Assembly (NCBI RefSeq): GCF_000808575.1
Contig: NZ_JWLW01000012.1
Coordinates: 1 to 64,000 of the forward strand
Direction of reading: 5' to 3'
DNA from: Alteromonas marina
Lineage (GTDB): Bacteria; Pseudomonadota; Gammaproteobacteria; Enterobacterales; Alteromonadaceae
DNA length: 64,000 bases
Shown here: positions 49,254-57,894 of the stretch, piece after piece
Numbering within the stretch: position 1 is the stretch's first letter
Layout: every line of letters begins with the position of its first letter
Notes under the pieces: model-generated
What the model saw: only the letters and a program-made list of their open reading frames with translations
Databases searched by the model: none
What the model was told of the DNA's origin: nothing
Program-made: the position numbers and the translations under genes

Positions 49254-50704
49254 AAAACTATTTAGGTAGTGCCAACACCACGTTTTTGCGATTTAAAGCC
49301 AACACCTTTTTAGTGCTTGTAGCTGCTTGTTTCACGTTGAGCGCATGTACTGAAAACCCAAAAGATGAAAACGAAACTCTGGGAACCTCCACGCCAAACG
49401 GCTTTTTTGGAAACATGCAGTCGAGCGACGCCTTTACGCCAGTAAAGCGGGGCAATATTGTTGAATTACCGCGCGATCACATGAGTCATCCCGATTTTCA
49501 GTTAGAGTGGTGGTACCTCACGTTTGTGTTAAGCGCTGAAGACGGGCAAGAGTTCGGCCTTCAATATACGCTTTTTCGTTTCAATACTGAGCAAGATGCT
49601 CCTTCAAGCGCTAAGGCTAATGCTAATGCTAAAAATAGTGCTGAAGGTAGCGCCGAAAGTAATGCCAAGAGTAATTACAATAGTAGCGCCGAAAGTAGTG
49701 CTAATCATAGTTCTGAAGATAACCGCCATACTAACGCTAATAGCCATATCGCAAGAAACTGGACTGATGGCCAGCAGTGGATGGGACATGCTTCGCTACA
49801 CAGCGCTGAACAGCATTATTTCGAAGAACGATTTGCAAGCGGCGGCGTAGGTAATGCCTATGTGAATCAACAACCCTTTACGGCAGTGATTGACGATTGG
49901 GTTTGGAAAGCGGCACAGGCGGAGGTCCAAACAGGTGCAGAAAGCAAGGCTATGTTCCCATCCGTTTTAACTTTCGCTTTCGAGCAAAGCAACGCGCATC
50001 ATTCGGTTAAAACACGTGGAAAAATCCCCGATCCCACTGCGGACAGCTTGTCAGAATTAAATAATGCGCCTGGCGTTAGCGCCGTCAAAGTCGCGCTTAA
50101 CCTAAACACCTCTGGGCCTTTCATCAAACAGGGGGACAATGGCTACAGCAAAAAAACACAGGACGAACGCCTTCGCTCCTACTATTACAGCCAGCCATTC
50201 ATTAACGCGGAGGGTACGTTAAACATAGAGGGCAATAGCGTAGAAGTTACGGGTAAAGGCTGGTTTGATCACGAATGGACGAGCCACCTAGCCAACAGTG
50301 AAGCCATGGGGTGGGATTGGTTCTCGCTGCATTTAGACGATGGAAGTAAATTGATGGCGTTTCGCATGCACGCCATGAATGAAAACATGAAAAATAGCAA
50401 AAGCAAACACAGCGAAATATTCACAACGGCTAGCTATATAGCGGAAAATGGCACGAAAGAAACCATCGAGCAAGCCAACATATCAATTACGCCAACGGCC
50501 TATGAAACAATCAACGAGGGAGAGTCACCTCGCTCTGTTCCCACTGCTTGGCGTATTCAAATACCAATAAAAGATATCGACGTATCCATTAGCCCGTTCA
50601 AGGAAAACCAATGGAATAACAGCTTATTTCCTTATTATGAAGGGCGAGTGGAAATAAAAGGCTCCCATTCAGGGAGCGGCTTTATGGAATTGACAGGCTA
50701 CTAA
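49250..50704 (+). CDS. AttH/CrtC-type lipocalin-like lipoprotein
   Basis: The 484-residue protein belongs to the AttH/CrtC (lipocalin-like, carotenoid 1,2-hydratase-related) family. The signal ends with lipobox LSAC and the lipidated Cys33. The core begins HPDFQLEWWYLTFVL and includes KGWFDHEWTS and WDWFSLHLDDGSKLMAFRMH. Residues about 118-165 are a low-complexity Ser/Ala/Asn/Glu stretch, encoded by imperfect 6-9-base repeats at 49601-49744, which looks like a loop expansion. Its gene overlaps the permease by 4 bp. A role as a periplasmic partner of the transporter is inferred from that coupling. Confidence 0.85.
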   Translation: MKNYLGSANTTFLRFKANTFLVLVAACFTLSACTENPKDENETLGTSTPNGFFGNMQSSDAFTPVKRGNIVELPRDHMSHPDFQLEWWYLTFVLSAEDGQEFGLQYTLFRFNTEQDAPSSAKANANAKNSAEGSAESNAKSNYNSSAESSANHSSEDNRHTNANSHIARNWTDGQQWMGHASLHSAEQHYFEERFASGGVGNAYVNQQPFTAVIDDWVWKAAQAEVQTGAESKAMFPSVLTFAFEQSNAHHSVKTRGKIPDPTADSLSELNNAPGVSAVKVALNLNTSGPFIKQGDNGYSKKTQDERLRSYYYSQPFINAEGTLNIEGNSVEVTGKGWFDHEWTSHLANSEAMGWDWFSLHLDDGSKLMAFRMHAMNENMKNSKSKHSEIFTTASYIAENGTKETIEQANISITPTAYETINEGESPRSVPTAWRIQIPIKDIDVSISPFKENQWNNSLFPYYEGRVEIKGSHSGSGFMELTGY

Positions 50705-50744
50705 AGCCTGTTGACCTTCGATATACAACGAACCGCAAAAGCCT

Positions 50745-51665
50745 CTAATAAATAGACCAATTAATGCGTTCACTTAGCGATGTCAAAGCCGCCACACCTA
50801 GCTGAGAATTACCCACGCTATTAAGCGCTGGCGAAAATACGCATATTGAAAAGCGTCCTGGTACAACAGCCACTATGCCTCCGCCTACGCCACTTTTACC
50901 CGGCAGACCCACTTTGAACGCGAAGCTCCCCGCTTCATCATACATACCGCTGGTTGCCAAGAGCGCATTCACCTGCTTAGTTTGATAAGGCGTTAACACC
51001 TGCTCATTTGCGCAGGTTGAGAAGCCGGCGTTAGCAAGAAAACTGGTAGACCGAGCTAGGTCTTCACAGCTCATTTCTAACGCACAGTTGTGAAAGTAAT
51101 TACGAAGTACACCTTCCACTTCATTTTCAAAATTTCCGTAGGCCTTCATCAAATATGCCATTGCCGCATTGCGAGAGCGGTGCTCGTATTCAGACTCCGC
51201 CACCACCTTATTTACCACAATATCGCCGTTACAGCTTAAGCGTCTTACGAAATCTCGCATGGCAATATGAGGCGAAGCGAACCGAGATTGCACCATATCA
51301 CTGACCACCAGCGCACCGGCATTAATGAAGGGGTTACGGGGAATACCGTTTTCATATTCCAACTGAACAAGAGAGTTAAAAGGCAGGCCGGATGGCTCGC
51401 ATCCAACTCGCTCCCACATGGTTTCACCGTAGTGATTGATAGCTAAAACAAGATTAAAGACTTTTGAGATACTTTGAATAGAAAAAGGAACGCTCGCATC
51501 GCCTATCGACGTTATTTGACCGTTTGTGTCGCAAATTGAAATGCCAAATTGCCGTGGATTAACCGTGGCCAACGCAGGGATGTAGTCGGCAACTTTTCCC
51601 ATGCCCAACATGGGCTCAACTTCATCATAGATATCTTGAAGTAGTGCCAGCATTTCGTTTTTCAT
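50745..51665 (-). CDS. glsA: Glutaminase
   Basis: Glutaminase converts glutamine to glutamate and ammonia. The 306-residue protein shows the beta-lactamase-like fold signatures: S65-I-S-K68 in [40 protein letters not shown], and [17 protein letters not shown]. It is the same length as E. coli GlsB. It stands alone, convergent with the lipocalin-like gene and followed upstream by the phosphatase gene on the same strand. The symbol is a family name; E. coli has two paralogues. Confidence 0.95.
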   Translation of the reverse strand: MKNEMLALLQDIYDEVEPMLGMGKVADYIPALATVNPRQFGISICDTNGQITSIGDASVPFSIQSISKVFNLVLAINHYGETMWERVGCEPSGLPFNSLVQLEYENGIPRNPFINAGALVVSDMVQSRFASPHIAMRDFVRRLSCNGDIVVNKVVAESEYEHRSRNAAMAYLMKAYGNFENEVEGVLRNYFHNCALEMSCEDLARSTSFLANAGFSTCANEQVLTPYQTKQVNALLATSGMYDEAGSFAFKVGLPGKSGVGGGIVAVVPGRFSICVFSPALNSVGNSQLGVAALTSLSERINWSIY

Positions 51666-51755
51666 AGCTCCCCTTTCCTGCTTACCACAGATAAAAATAA
51701 AGCGCCTTGTTATAAAAACGCTGGCGCTTTAATTTCTATACAAACAATGTAGCGA

Positions 51756-53234
51756 TTAGTTACAGCGCCAATCTTCCTTAAAGTCACACAAGCCATCATC
51801 ATCTTCGTCTGACGTAAGCTCAATGTTGGTCGATACCTTTTCTGATACTTTATTTGAATCAGAATCGATTATTACTGGCTGTTTTTTATCGATAAAACTG
51901 AAGATTGTTTTTGCAATATCCGTATTATCAATTTGCCCCGTAAACGACTGGTAGCCAGAGCCAAAAGCAAACACTTCAACATCTACCCCAGTATGACCAC
52001 CTGTAGTCCACCCCGTATTTGTTTTTGTGTCCAAGAAGGTTTTTACTGCCATGAAGCGAGTTTCATCATCTTGGTTTGATACGCTATCTAGCGTGGCAAG
52101 CTCTTCTTCACTCAACGACAAGCCAAGCTTCTGCGCCACAAATTCGCCAGGGTTATCTTCATTTGCCATCTCTAAAGCAATTGTCATTACCGAGGCTGAC
52201 ATAGACTTAAGATGTTCAGGGCTCCAGCGGTAGTCGCCGTTCGCGCCAATGGTTAGGCCTCCTGTGCTGTGGTCCGCCGTCAAAATAACAAGAGTGTCTG
52301 GGTTGGCTTTCACATAGTCACGCAAATACTCCATAGTTAACGCAAGATCGTGCATTTCAGCCATGGCAGACGCGATATCGTTTGCGTGACCCGCCCAATC
52401 TACTTGGCTAGCTTCAACAAGAAGAAAGAACCCGTTGTCGTTTTCTAAGTGTTTAATAGCATGTTGAGTTAGGTACTCAAGACGATTTTTGCGCTTGTCG
52501 TCCAGTACCGCAGGCAGTGCTACCGGAGCAAACAGACCGAGAACATTACTTCCCGCAGGCACTGAAGCCAAGCGGTTATATGAGTCGGCATATTCGTAGC
52601 CAGCATCAATAAATTGCGCCAAGATATCTCTGTCGTCGCGTTCAAAGTAAGACGTTCCACCACCTAGCATCACGTCAGCGACAAACTTGCCCTCTACGCG
52701 AACATCAAAGAAATCTTCAGCTATTTCGTTGTAGTTCTTGCGGCTCTCGTTATGTGCGATGTATGACGCGGGTGTCGCATGAACAATTTGAGAGGTTACT
52801 GCCAAACCAGTACGCATGCCTTTACTCTTCGCATGGTGCATAACAGAATTTACCGGTTGTTTGTTTACATCAACACCTATTGCACCGTTGTATGACTTAA
52901 CGCCAGTAGCAAGCGCTGTTGCGGCAGCTGCTGAATCGGTAACATAACCCGATACACGAGCGGGGTAAGTCGACGCGTTACCCACCAAAATCTCGTCAAA
53001 TACAACTGTCTCGACTTCCGGAGTTGACGGATCATCTACATAATTACGATAAGCGGTGGTGTAGGCAGGCCCCATACCGTCGGCAACAACCATAATGATA
53101 TTTTTCGGCACGCCTTTAGTTTGCGTACCGGTTGCACTTGCTGATTCGGTTATAGATTCTGTGATACCACAACCCGCAAGAACAGCAATAGACGCACAAC
53201 TTAGTAGTGATGTGCGAACAAATTGTTTAATCAT
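51756..53234 (-). CDS. Alkaline phosphatase, lipoprotein
   Basis: The 492-residue protein is an alkaline phosphatase of the PhoA superfamily. The N-terminus is a lipoprotein signal (AVLAGC, Cys22). Metal and catalytic positions visible are Asp52 (VADGMG), the nucleophile Ser101 in TDSAAAATAL, EASQVDWAGHAND, TADHSTGG and GGHTGVDVEVFAFG. The C-terminal part (DEDDDGLCDFKEDWRC) is acidic. Being lipid-anchored is less common for this family. No Pho box was seen upstream. It lies 90 bp upstream of the glutaminase on the same strand. Confidence 0.9.
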   Translation of the reverse strand: MIKQFVRTSLLSCASIAVLAGCGITESITESASATGTQTKGVPKNIIMVVADGMGPAYTTAYRNYVDDPSTPEVETVVFDEILVGNASTYPARVSGYVTDSAAAATALATGVKSYNGAIGVDVNKQPVNSVMHHAKSKGMRTGLAVTSQIVHATPASYIAHNESRKNYNEIAEDFFDVRVEGKFVADVMLGGGTSYFERDDRDILAQFIDAGYEYADSYNRLASVPAGSNVLGLFAPVALPAVLDDKRKNRLEYLTQHAIKHLENDNGFFLLVEASQVDWAGHANDIASAMAEMHDLALTMEYLRDYVKANPDTLVILTADHSTGGLTIGANGDYRWSPEHLKSMSASVMTIALEMANEDNPGEFVAQKLGLSLSEEELATLDSVSNQDDETRFMAVKTFLDTKTNTGWTTGGHTGVDVEVFAFGSGYQSFTGQIDNTDIAKTIFSFIDKKQPVIIDSDSNKVSEKVSTNIELTSDEDDDGLCDFKEDWRCN

Positions 53235-53415
53235 TTAAACTTCCCTGAGTAAGTAAGGTATCTACCGGCCTGGTTACCCGAAGATACAACAACAATAAAG
53301 AAACTATCGCGAATGATTCTTTGGTGATCATAAAGGTGTTAGCAAAGCGATAAGATGTAATAGTGTAAAGCAGGCTGGCAAGATGCTCAAAGCTTTTGGA
53401 CAAAATAACGCAAGC

Positions 53416-53441
53416 ATGAGATGACCAGATGGTCATCTCAT
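53416..53441. repeat. Perfect 11-bp inverted repeat downstream of cheV
   Basis: ATGAGATGACC at 53416-53426 and GGTCATCTCAT at 53431-53441 around AGAT. It lies 30 bp past the cheV stop but has no T-tract on either strand, so it is a poor terminator and might be an operator for the phosphatase gene. Confidence 0.6.
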
Positions 53442-53470
53442 CAAATTAGCAACTTTTAAGAAGGAAGCGA

Positions 53471-54430
53471 CTACTTATTTTGTGATGAGAGGTATTCGCG
53501 CATGCGCTGTTGTGCCACGTCAACGAGCATGTCGGGCTGGAACTTGGAGATAAACCTGTCACACCCCACTTTTTCTACCATGGCGTCGTTGAAGCTTCCG
53601 CTTAATGATGTGTTGAGTGCTATAAATAAGTTGCTCATACGCGGGTCGTTACGCACTTCTGAAGTAAGTCGATAGCCGTCCATTTCTGGCATTTCTGCGT
53701 CGGTGAACATAAGCAGAATTTCGTCGGTAGGATTTTTACCTTCATCTGCCCACTTTTTGAGTAATGCTAACGCTTCAGCGCCGTTTTTTCGTTCGATAAT
53801 CGTGATGCCAAGCTGCTCTAACGTATCCTTTATTTGTTTTCTTGCCGTGCTTGAGTCGTCCACTATCAACACTTTCTTACCTAAAAAGTGGTTAACTATC
53901 TCTTTATCTAACACTTCTTCAGAGATAGATGTGTCGTAATCGATGATTTCCGCGAGCACTTTTTCAACATCAATGATTTCTACCAGCTCTTGTTTACCCT
54001 CAACATTCACCTGAGTTATGGCGGTTAAATAATTGGATTTTCCAATGCCGCTAGGGGGGGGTTGAATGGTACCCCAGGATGTATTCACTATGTTTTTTAC
54101 CTCACCAATAATGAAGCCCTGCACGCTTCTATTGTACTCAGTGATGATAACGTTCTTGGCTGTTGCCTGTGTGGCTGCACCGCGCATTTTGATTGCCTGA
54201 CGCAAGTCTATAATGGGAATGGAGCTTCCTCGGTAGTTCATCACCCCTTTCAGATTGTGATGTGAACCAGGCATTATATTGAGCTTAGGTACGTTTATAA
54301 CTTCTTTAATTTTAAAGACGTTCATGGCAAATATGTGTCGTGTTCCCAGTTGAAACATCAAAAGTTCAAGCCTGTTCTCGCCTACAAGCTTGGTTCTTTG
54401 ATCAACTGACGACAATACACCGCTACTCAT
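53471..54430 (-). CDS. cheV: Chemotaxis coupling protein CheV
   Basis: CheV joins a CheW-like coupling domain to a response-regulator receiver domain. Residues about 20-165 are the CheW part (LELLMFQLGTRHIFAMNVFKI, MNYRGSSIPIIDLRQAI). Residues about 186-310 are the receiver domain with acidic Asp191/Asp192 and the phospho-acceptor Asp244 in MFTDAEMPEMDG. It probably modulates signalling from chemoreceptors. The gene stands alone, 543 bp from aceA. Its coding strand contains eight C in a row (complement of 54054-54061), encoding Pro-Pro-Pro. Confidence 0.95.
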   Translation of the reverse strand: MSSGVLSSVDQRTKLVGENRLELLMFQLGTRHIFAMNVFKIKEVINVPKLNIMPGSHHNLKGVMNYRGSSIPIIDLRQAIKMRGAATQATAKNVIITEYNRSVQGFIIGEVKNIVNTSWGTIQPPPSGIGKSNYLTAITQVNVEGKQELVEIIDVEKVLAEIIDYDTSISEEVLDKEIVNHFLGKKVLIVDDSSTARKQIKDTLEQLGITIIERKNGAEALALLKKWADEGKNPTDEILLMFTDAEMPEMDGYRLTSEVRNDPRMSNLFIALNTSLSGSFNDAMVEKVGCDRFISKFQPDMLVDVAQQRMREYLSSQNK

Positions 54431-54973
54431 AACACCTACTTTTACAATTAATAATCAACAACCTAGCGCCAACTTAGCGCCTTTCGCCTATCAAACCGCG
54501 TTGTTGTGCCCCTTTAGGCTAACGCTACCCTGACCACAGGTATAAAGCTATTACCCATTTAGCTAATAGACATTTGAAAAAACCAACACTATTAGGAATT
54601 TACCGACCGCATACCAAACAGGCTGAAGACAAAGATCCGACCAAACAACCATAATTAGTATTTTCACCAATGCCCATTATTTGAAGGCTTCCCTACCACT
54701 TACGCTGCCATAGTTCAGCGAAACTATTTGCTAAGCGAAATCATTTCTTAAATATAGGCGAACATTTCAGTGCGCGCTTGCAATTTAAGTTTGTCCCTAC
54801 AACTCGACTGACTCCCACACAATCTACATTCATAAAATAAATGACCGCAATGCAAAATATATATTTCTATTATTCCAAATCCGGCACTAGGATGAAATGG
54901 AATCAACGGGAACGCCCTACAGCGTAAACATAAACAACGTTAAGTATTTTAATTACAGTCGGGAGAGACGCTC
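54431..54973. other. cheV-aceA divergent intergenic region
   Basis: This 543-bp gap holds the divergent start signals of cheV and aceA. I see no ORF of coding quality and no strong promoter or sigma28 site. The aceA ribosome-binding site GGGAGAG lies 6 bases before its ATG. An AT-rich stretch around 54835-54880 may be the aceA promoter region. Confidence 0.5.
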
Positions 54974-56569
54974 ATGTCGCAATATCAACAAGACATTGAT
55001 AACTTCGCCACATTAAAGGCAGCACAAAACGGAACTTGGGAAGGTATCAACCCAGAATTCGCTGCACGCATGAAGGTTCAAAACCGTTTTAAAACAGGTT
55101 TAGACATTGCTCGCTATACTGCAAGCATTATGCGCAAAGACATGGCTGAATACGACGCAGATTCGTCTCAGTACACACAGTCACTAGGCTGCTGGCATGG
55201 CTTTGTAGGCCAACAGAAAATGCTTTCAGTTAAAAAGCATCAAGGCACAACAAATAAAAGCTACCTATACCTTTCTGGCTGGATGGTAGCAGCACTTCGC
55301 TCTGAGTTTGGTCCTCTACCTGACCAATCAATGCACGAGAAAACATCAGTTTCTGCACTTATTGAAGAGCTTTACACTTTTCTTCGTCAAGCAGATGCGC
55401 GTGAATTAGGCGACCTTTTCCACAAACTAGACGACGCGAAGAAAAACGGTGGCGATGTAGCTGCAATTCAAGCTGAAATCGATAACTACGAAACGCACGT
55501 AGTACCAATTATCGCTGATATCGATGCAGGTTTTGGTAACGAAGAAGCGACTTACCTTCTAGCTAAGCAAATGATTGAAGCTGGCGCGTGCTGTATTCAA
55601 ATCGAAAACCAAGTGTCAGATGCGAAGCAATGTGGTCACCAAGACGGTAAAGTAACGGTTCCACACGAAGACTTCCTAGCTAAAATCAACGCAGTTCGCT
55701 ATGCGTTCTTAGAACTTGGCGTAGATGAAGGTGTTATTGTTGCACGTACCGATTCACTGGGTGCAGGCCTTACTCAAAAGATCCCAGTATCTACATCAGA
55801 AGGTGACTTAGCCGCCCAGTACAACGCATTCCTTAAAACGACTGAAGTTGCAGGTGTTGAAGACCTAACTGAAGGTGACCTAGTACTTAAGCAAGGCGGC
55901 AAACTGGTTAAACCAGAGCGTTTACCAAACGGTCTATTCCGCTTCAAAGAAGGTACAGGTTTTGACCGCGTAGTACTTGACTGTGTGACTTCACTTAAGC
56001 ACGGCGCTGACTTGCTTTGGATTGAAACTGAAAAGCCACACGTTGGCCAAATTGCTGAAATGGTTAACGCTATTCGCGAACAAGTACCGAACGCAAAGCT
56101 GGTTTATAACAACTCTCCATCATTCAACTGGACGCTTAACTTCCGTCAGCAAGTATTTGATGCCTGGACAGAAGAAGGCAAAGACGTTTCTGGATATGAC
56201 CGCGCGAAACTTATGTCTGCTGACTATGATGACAGCGAACTTGCAGCAGCGGCGGACGAGAAGATTAAGAGCTTCCAGGCTGACGCAGCGCGTGAAGCGG
56301 GTATCTTCCATCACCTTATCACGCTTCCGACTTATCACACTGCAGCACTGTCTACTGACAACCTTGCAAAAGGTTACTTCGGTGAAGAAGGTATGCTTGC
56401 TTATGTACGCGGTGTTCAGCGTCAAGAAATTCGCCAAGGTCTAGCGTGCGTTAAGCACCAAGCGATGGCAGGTTCTGACCTAGGTGATACGCACAAAGAG
56501 TACTTCTCAGGTGAAGGTGCACTTAAAGCGTCTGGTGAAGATAACACCATGAACCAGTTCGACGTATAA
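54974..56569 (+). CDS. aceA: Isocitrate lyase
   Basis: Isocitrate lyase splits isocitrate into succinate and glyoxylate, the first step of the glyoxylate shunt used for growth on acetate or fatty acids. The 531-residue protein is longer than E. coli AceA (about 434) and resembles the larger bacterial type found in Pseudomonas and Alteromonas. The catalytic loop is KQCGH at 218-222, following the metal-binding ADIDAGFGNE; EGDLAAQYNAFLKT and YNNSPSFNWTLNF are other core parts. It ends at a tetraloop terminator and precedes the LysR gene and malate synthase. Confidence 0.97.
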   Translation: MSQYQQDIDNFATLKAAQNGTWEGINPEFAARMKVQNRFKTGLDIARYTASIMRKDMAEYDADSSQYTQSLGCWHGFVGQQKMLSVKKHQGTTNKSYLYLSGWMVAALRSEFGPLPDQSMHEKTSVSALIEELYTFLRQADARELGDLFHKLDDAKKNGGDVAAIQAEIDNYETHVVPIIADIDAGFGNEEATYLLAKQMIEAGACCIQIENQVSDAKQCGHQDGKVTVPHEDFLAKINAVRYAFLELGVDEGVIVARTDSLGAGLTQKIPVSTSEGDLAAQYNAFLKTTEVAGVEDLTEGDLVLKQGGKLVKPERLPNGLFRFKEGTGFDRVVLDCVTSLKHGADLLWIETEKPHVGQIAEMVNAIREQVPNAKLVYNNSPSFNWTLNFRQQVFDAWTEEGKDVSGYDRAKLMSADYDDSELAAAADEKIKSFQADAAREAGIFHHLITLPTYHTAALSTDNLAKGYFGEEGMLAYVRGVQRQEIRQGLACVKHQAMAGSDLGDTHKEYFSGEGALKASGEDNTMNQFDV

Positions 56570-56617
56570 CGCGAACAGGCAATGAGTTAAACGGAAAGTA
56601 TCCCAACCTTTCCTACA

Positions 56618-56641
56618 GGGCACCTTCGGGTGCCCTTTTTT
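56618..56641 (+). terminator. Rho-independent terminator after aceA
   Basis: GGGCACC at 56618-56624 pairs with GGTGCCC at 56629-56635 around the stable TTCG tetraloop, with six T after it. It lies 48 bp past the aceA stop. Confidence 0.95.
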
Positions 56642-56689
56642 GTGCACGCTATTCATTTCATTTATATTTTCTACGAAAAATAAAAGAAG

Positions 56690-56739
56690 CCATATTTTTC
56701 AAAACCCCATAAAAAAATTATATACACCATATTTTTCAA
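56690..56739 (+). promoter_or_regulatory. 13-bp direct repeats upstream of the LysR gene
   Basis: CCATATTTTTCAA occurs at 56690-56702 and again at 56727-56739, 37 bp apart. The pair lies 110-160 bp before the LysR-type gene. Identical spaced repeats in an AT-rich leader suggest a binding site for that regulator, which often binds its own promoter. Confidence 0.45.
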
Positions 56740-56851
56740 TCACTTATTGTTATAAAAGTGCTTAAGTTAAGACTAAACGCTTATCTGACAATCAAATAAA
56801 AAAGCTTTATAATATCTATGTTTAATTAGGTTTAAAAAGAGCATTAGAATA

Positions 56852-57796
56852 ATGAATATAGCGAAGGTCGACCTGAATTTATTGGTTTATTTAGATGTGC
56901 TGTTGCGCGAAGGAAGTGTAACCAAAGCTGCAAACCAGCTAAGCATTACTCAGCCAGCAATGAGTAATGGCTTAAAGCGCCTTCGCGATCTGTTTAAAGA
57001 TCCCCTATTAGTTCGCACTAGCGATGGGATGACTCCCACCAAGCGTGCCCTTGAGCTGCAACCTATTATTCGCGATGTTCTTAGCCGATTAGAGAGCTCT
57101 ATTCAGCCCGAAACTGATTTTGACCCGTTAACCAGCGACAGAACCTTCCGCATTATGACCAGTGACTATGCAGAAAGTACCTTGTTACTTGAACTCGTTG
57201 GAAGACTGGCCGATTTAGCGCCCAATATAACCCTTGACCTTATTACCCCGAGTGACGTGACGTTCCACGATGTAGAACAAGGTAAAGTGGATATGGCAAT
57301 TAACCGATTCGATGAACTGCCTTTGTCGTTTCACCAAAAAGTTATCTGGTATGACACCTTTAGCTGCGTTATGAGTTCCGACCATCCGCTAGTAGAAAAA
57401 TGCAACCTAGAAGGCTACTTGAGTGCCCAGCATATTTGGGTGAGTAAAACTGGGTTTGGTGTGGGCGTAGGTATTGACCCGAATGAAGTTCAAAAGTTGG
57501 GTTGGGTAGACGCTGAGCTAACAAAAATTGGTAAACAGCGTGCAATTCGCGTATTTACTCGCCACTACCACGCAGCGCTTCAGATTGCGAAAAAGCAAAA
57601 ACTTATTGCTACCCTACCAAGCAAAGCGGCGCGTTTATTCAAACACGACCCAGATGTCGTAATTAAAGAGCCGCCTTTCGACATACCACCTATTGCGCTA
57701 AAAATGGCGTGGAGTGCCCTACTTCACCATGACGCAGGTCACATTTGGTTGCGCCGCTTAATCAGCGATGTAGCTAGCGAAATGAATGCGGGCTAA
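56852..57796 (+). CDS. LysR-family transcriptional regulator
   Basis: The 314-residue protein is a LysR-type regulator with the N-terminal winged helix-turn-helix (LLVYLDVLLREGSVTKAANQLSITQPAMSNGLKRLRD) and a C-terminal effector-binding domain (from about 95, FRIMTSDYAESTLLLELVGRLA). It lies between aceA and glcB, so it probably controls one or both glyoxylate-shunt genes; glyoxylate or a related acid is a plausible effector. That link is from position only. Confidence 0.93.
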   Translation: MNIAKVDLNLLVYLDVLLREGSVTKAANQLSITQPAMSNGLKRLRDLFKDPLLVRTSDGMTPTKRALELQPIIRDVLSRLESSIQPETDFDPLTSDRTFRIMTSDYAESTLLLELVGRLADLAPNITLDLITPSDVTFHDVEQGKVDMAINRFDELPLSFHQKVIWYDTFSCVMSSDHPLVEKCNLEGYLSAQHIWVSKTGFGVGVGIDPNEVQKLGWVDAELTKIGKQRAIRVFTRHYHAALQIAKKQKLIATLPSKAARLFKHDPDVVIKEPPFDIPPIALKMAWSALLHHDAGHIWLRRLISDVASEMNAG

Positions 57797-57842
57797 ACAT
57801 TCACAGAATATATGGCAGAAATACAAACCATAAATTAAAAAA

Positions 57843-57892
57843 CTATCTCTATACACACTACACTGGGTGAACAGACAAATGTATAGAGGTAG
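57843..57892 (+). promoter_or_regulatory. Stem that can hide the glcB ribosome-binding site
   Basis: CTATCTCTATACA at 57843-57855 pairs with TGTATAGAGGTAG at 57880-57892, 13 pairs including one G-T, with a 24-nt loop. The right arm contains the Shine-Dalgarno AGAGGT (57885-57890), and ATG follows at 57895. If the left arm is transcribed, the stem would block ribosome binding. It could instead be a DNA dyad bound by the LysR protein. Confidence 0.6.
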
Positions 57893-57894
57893 TT

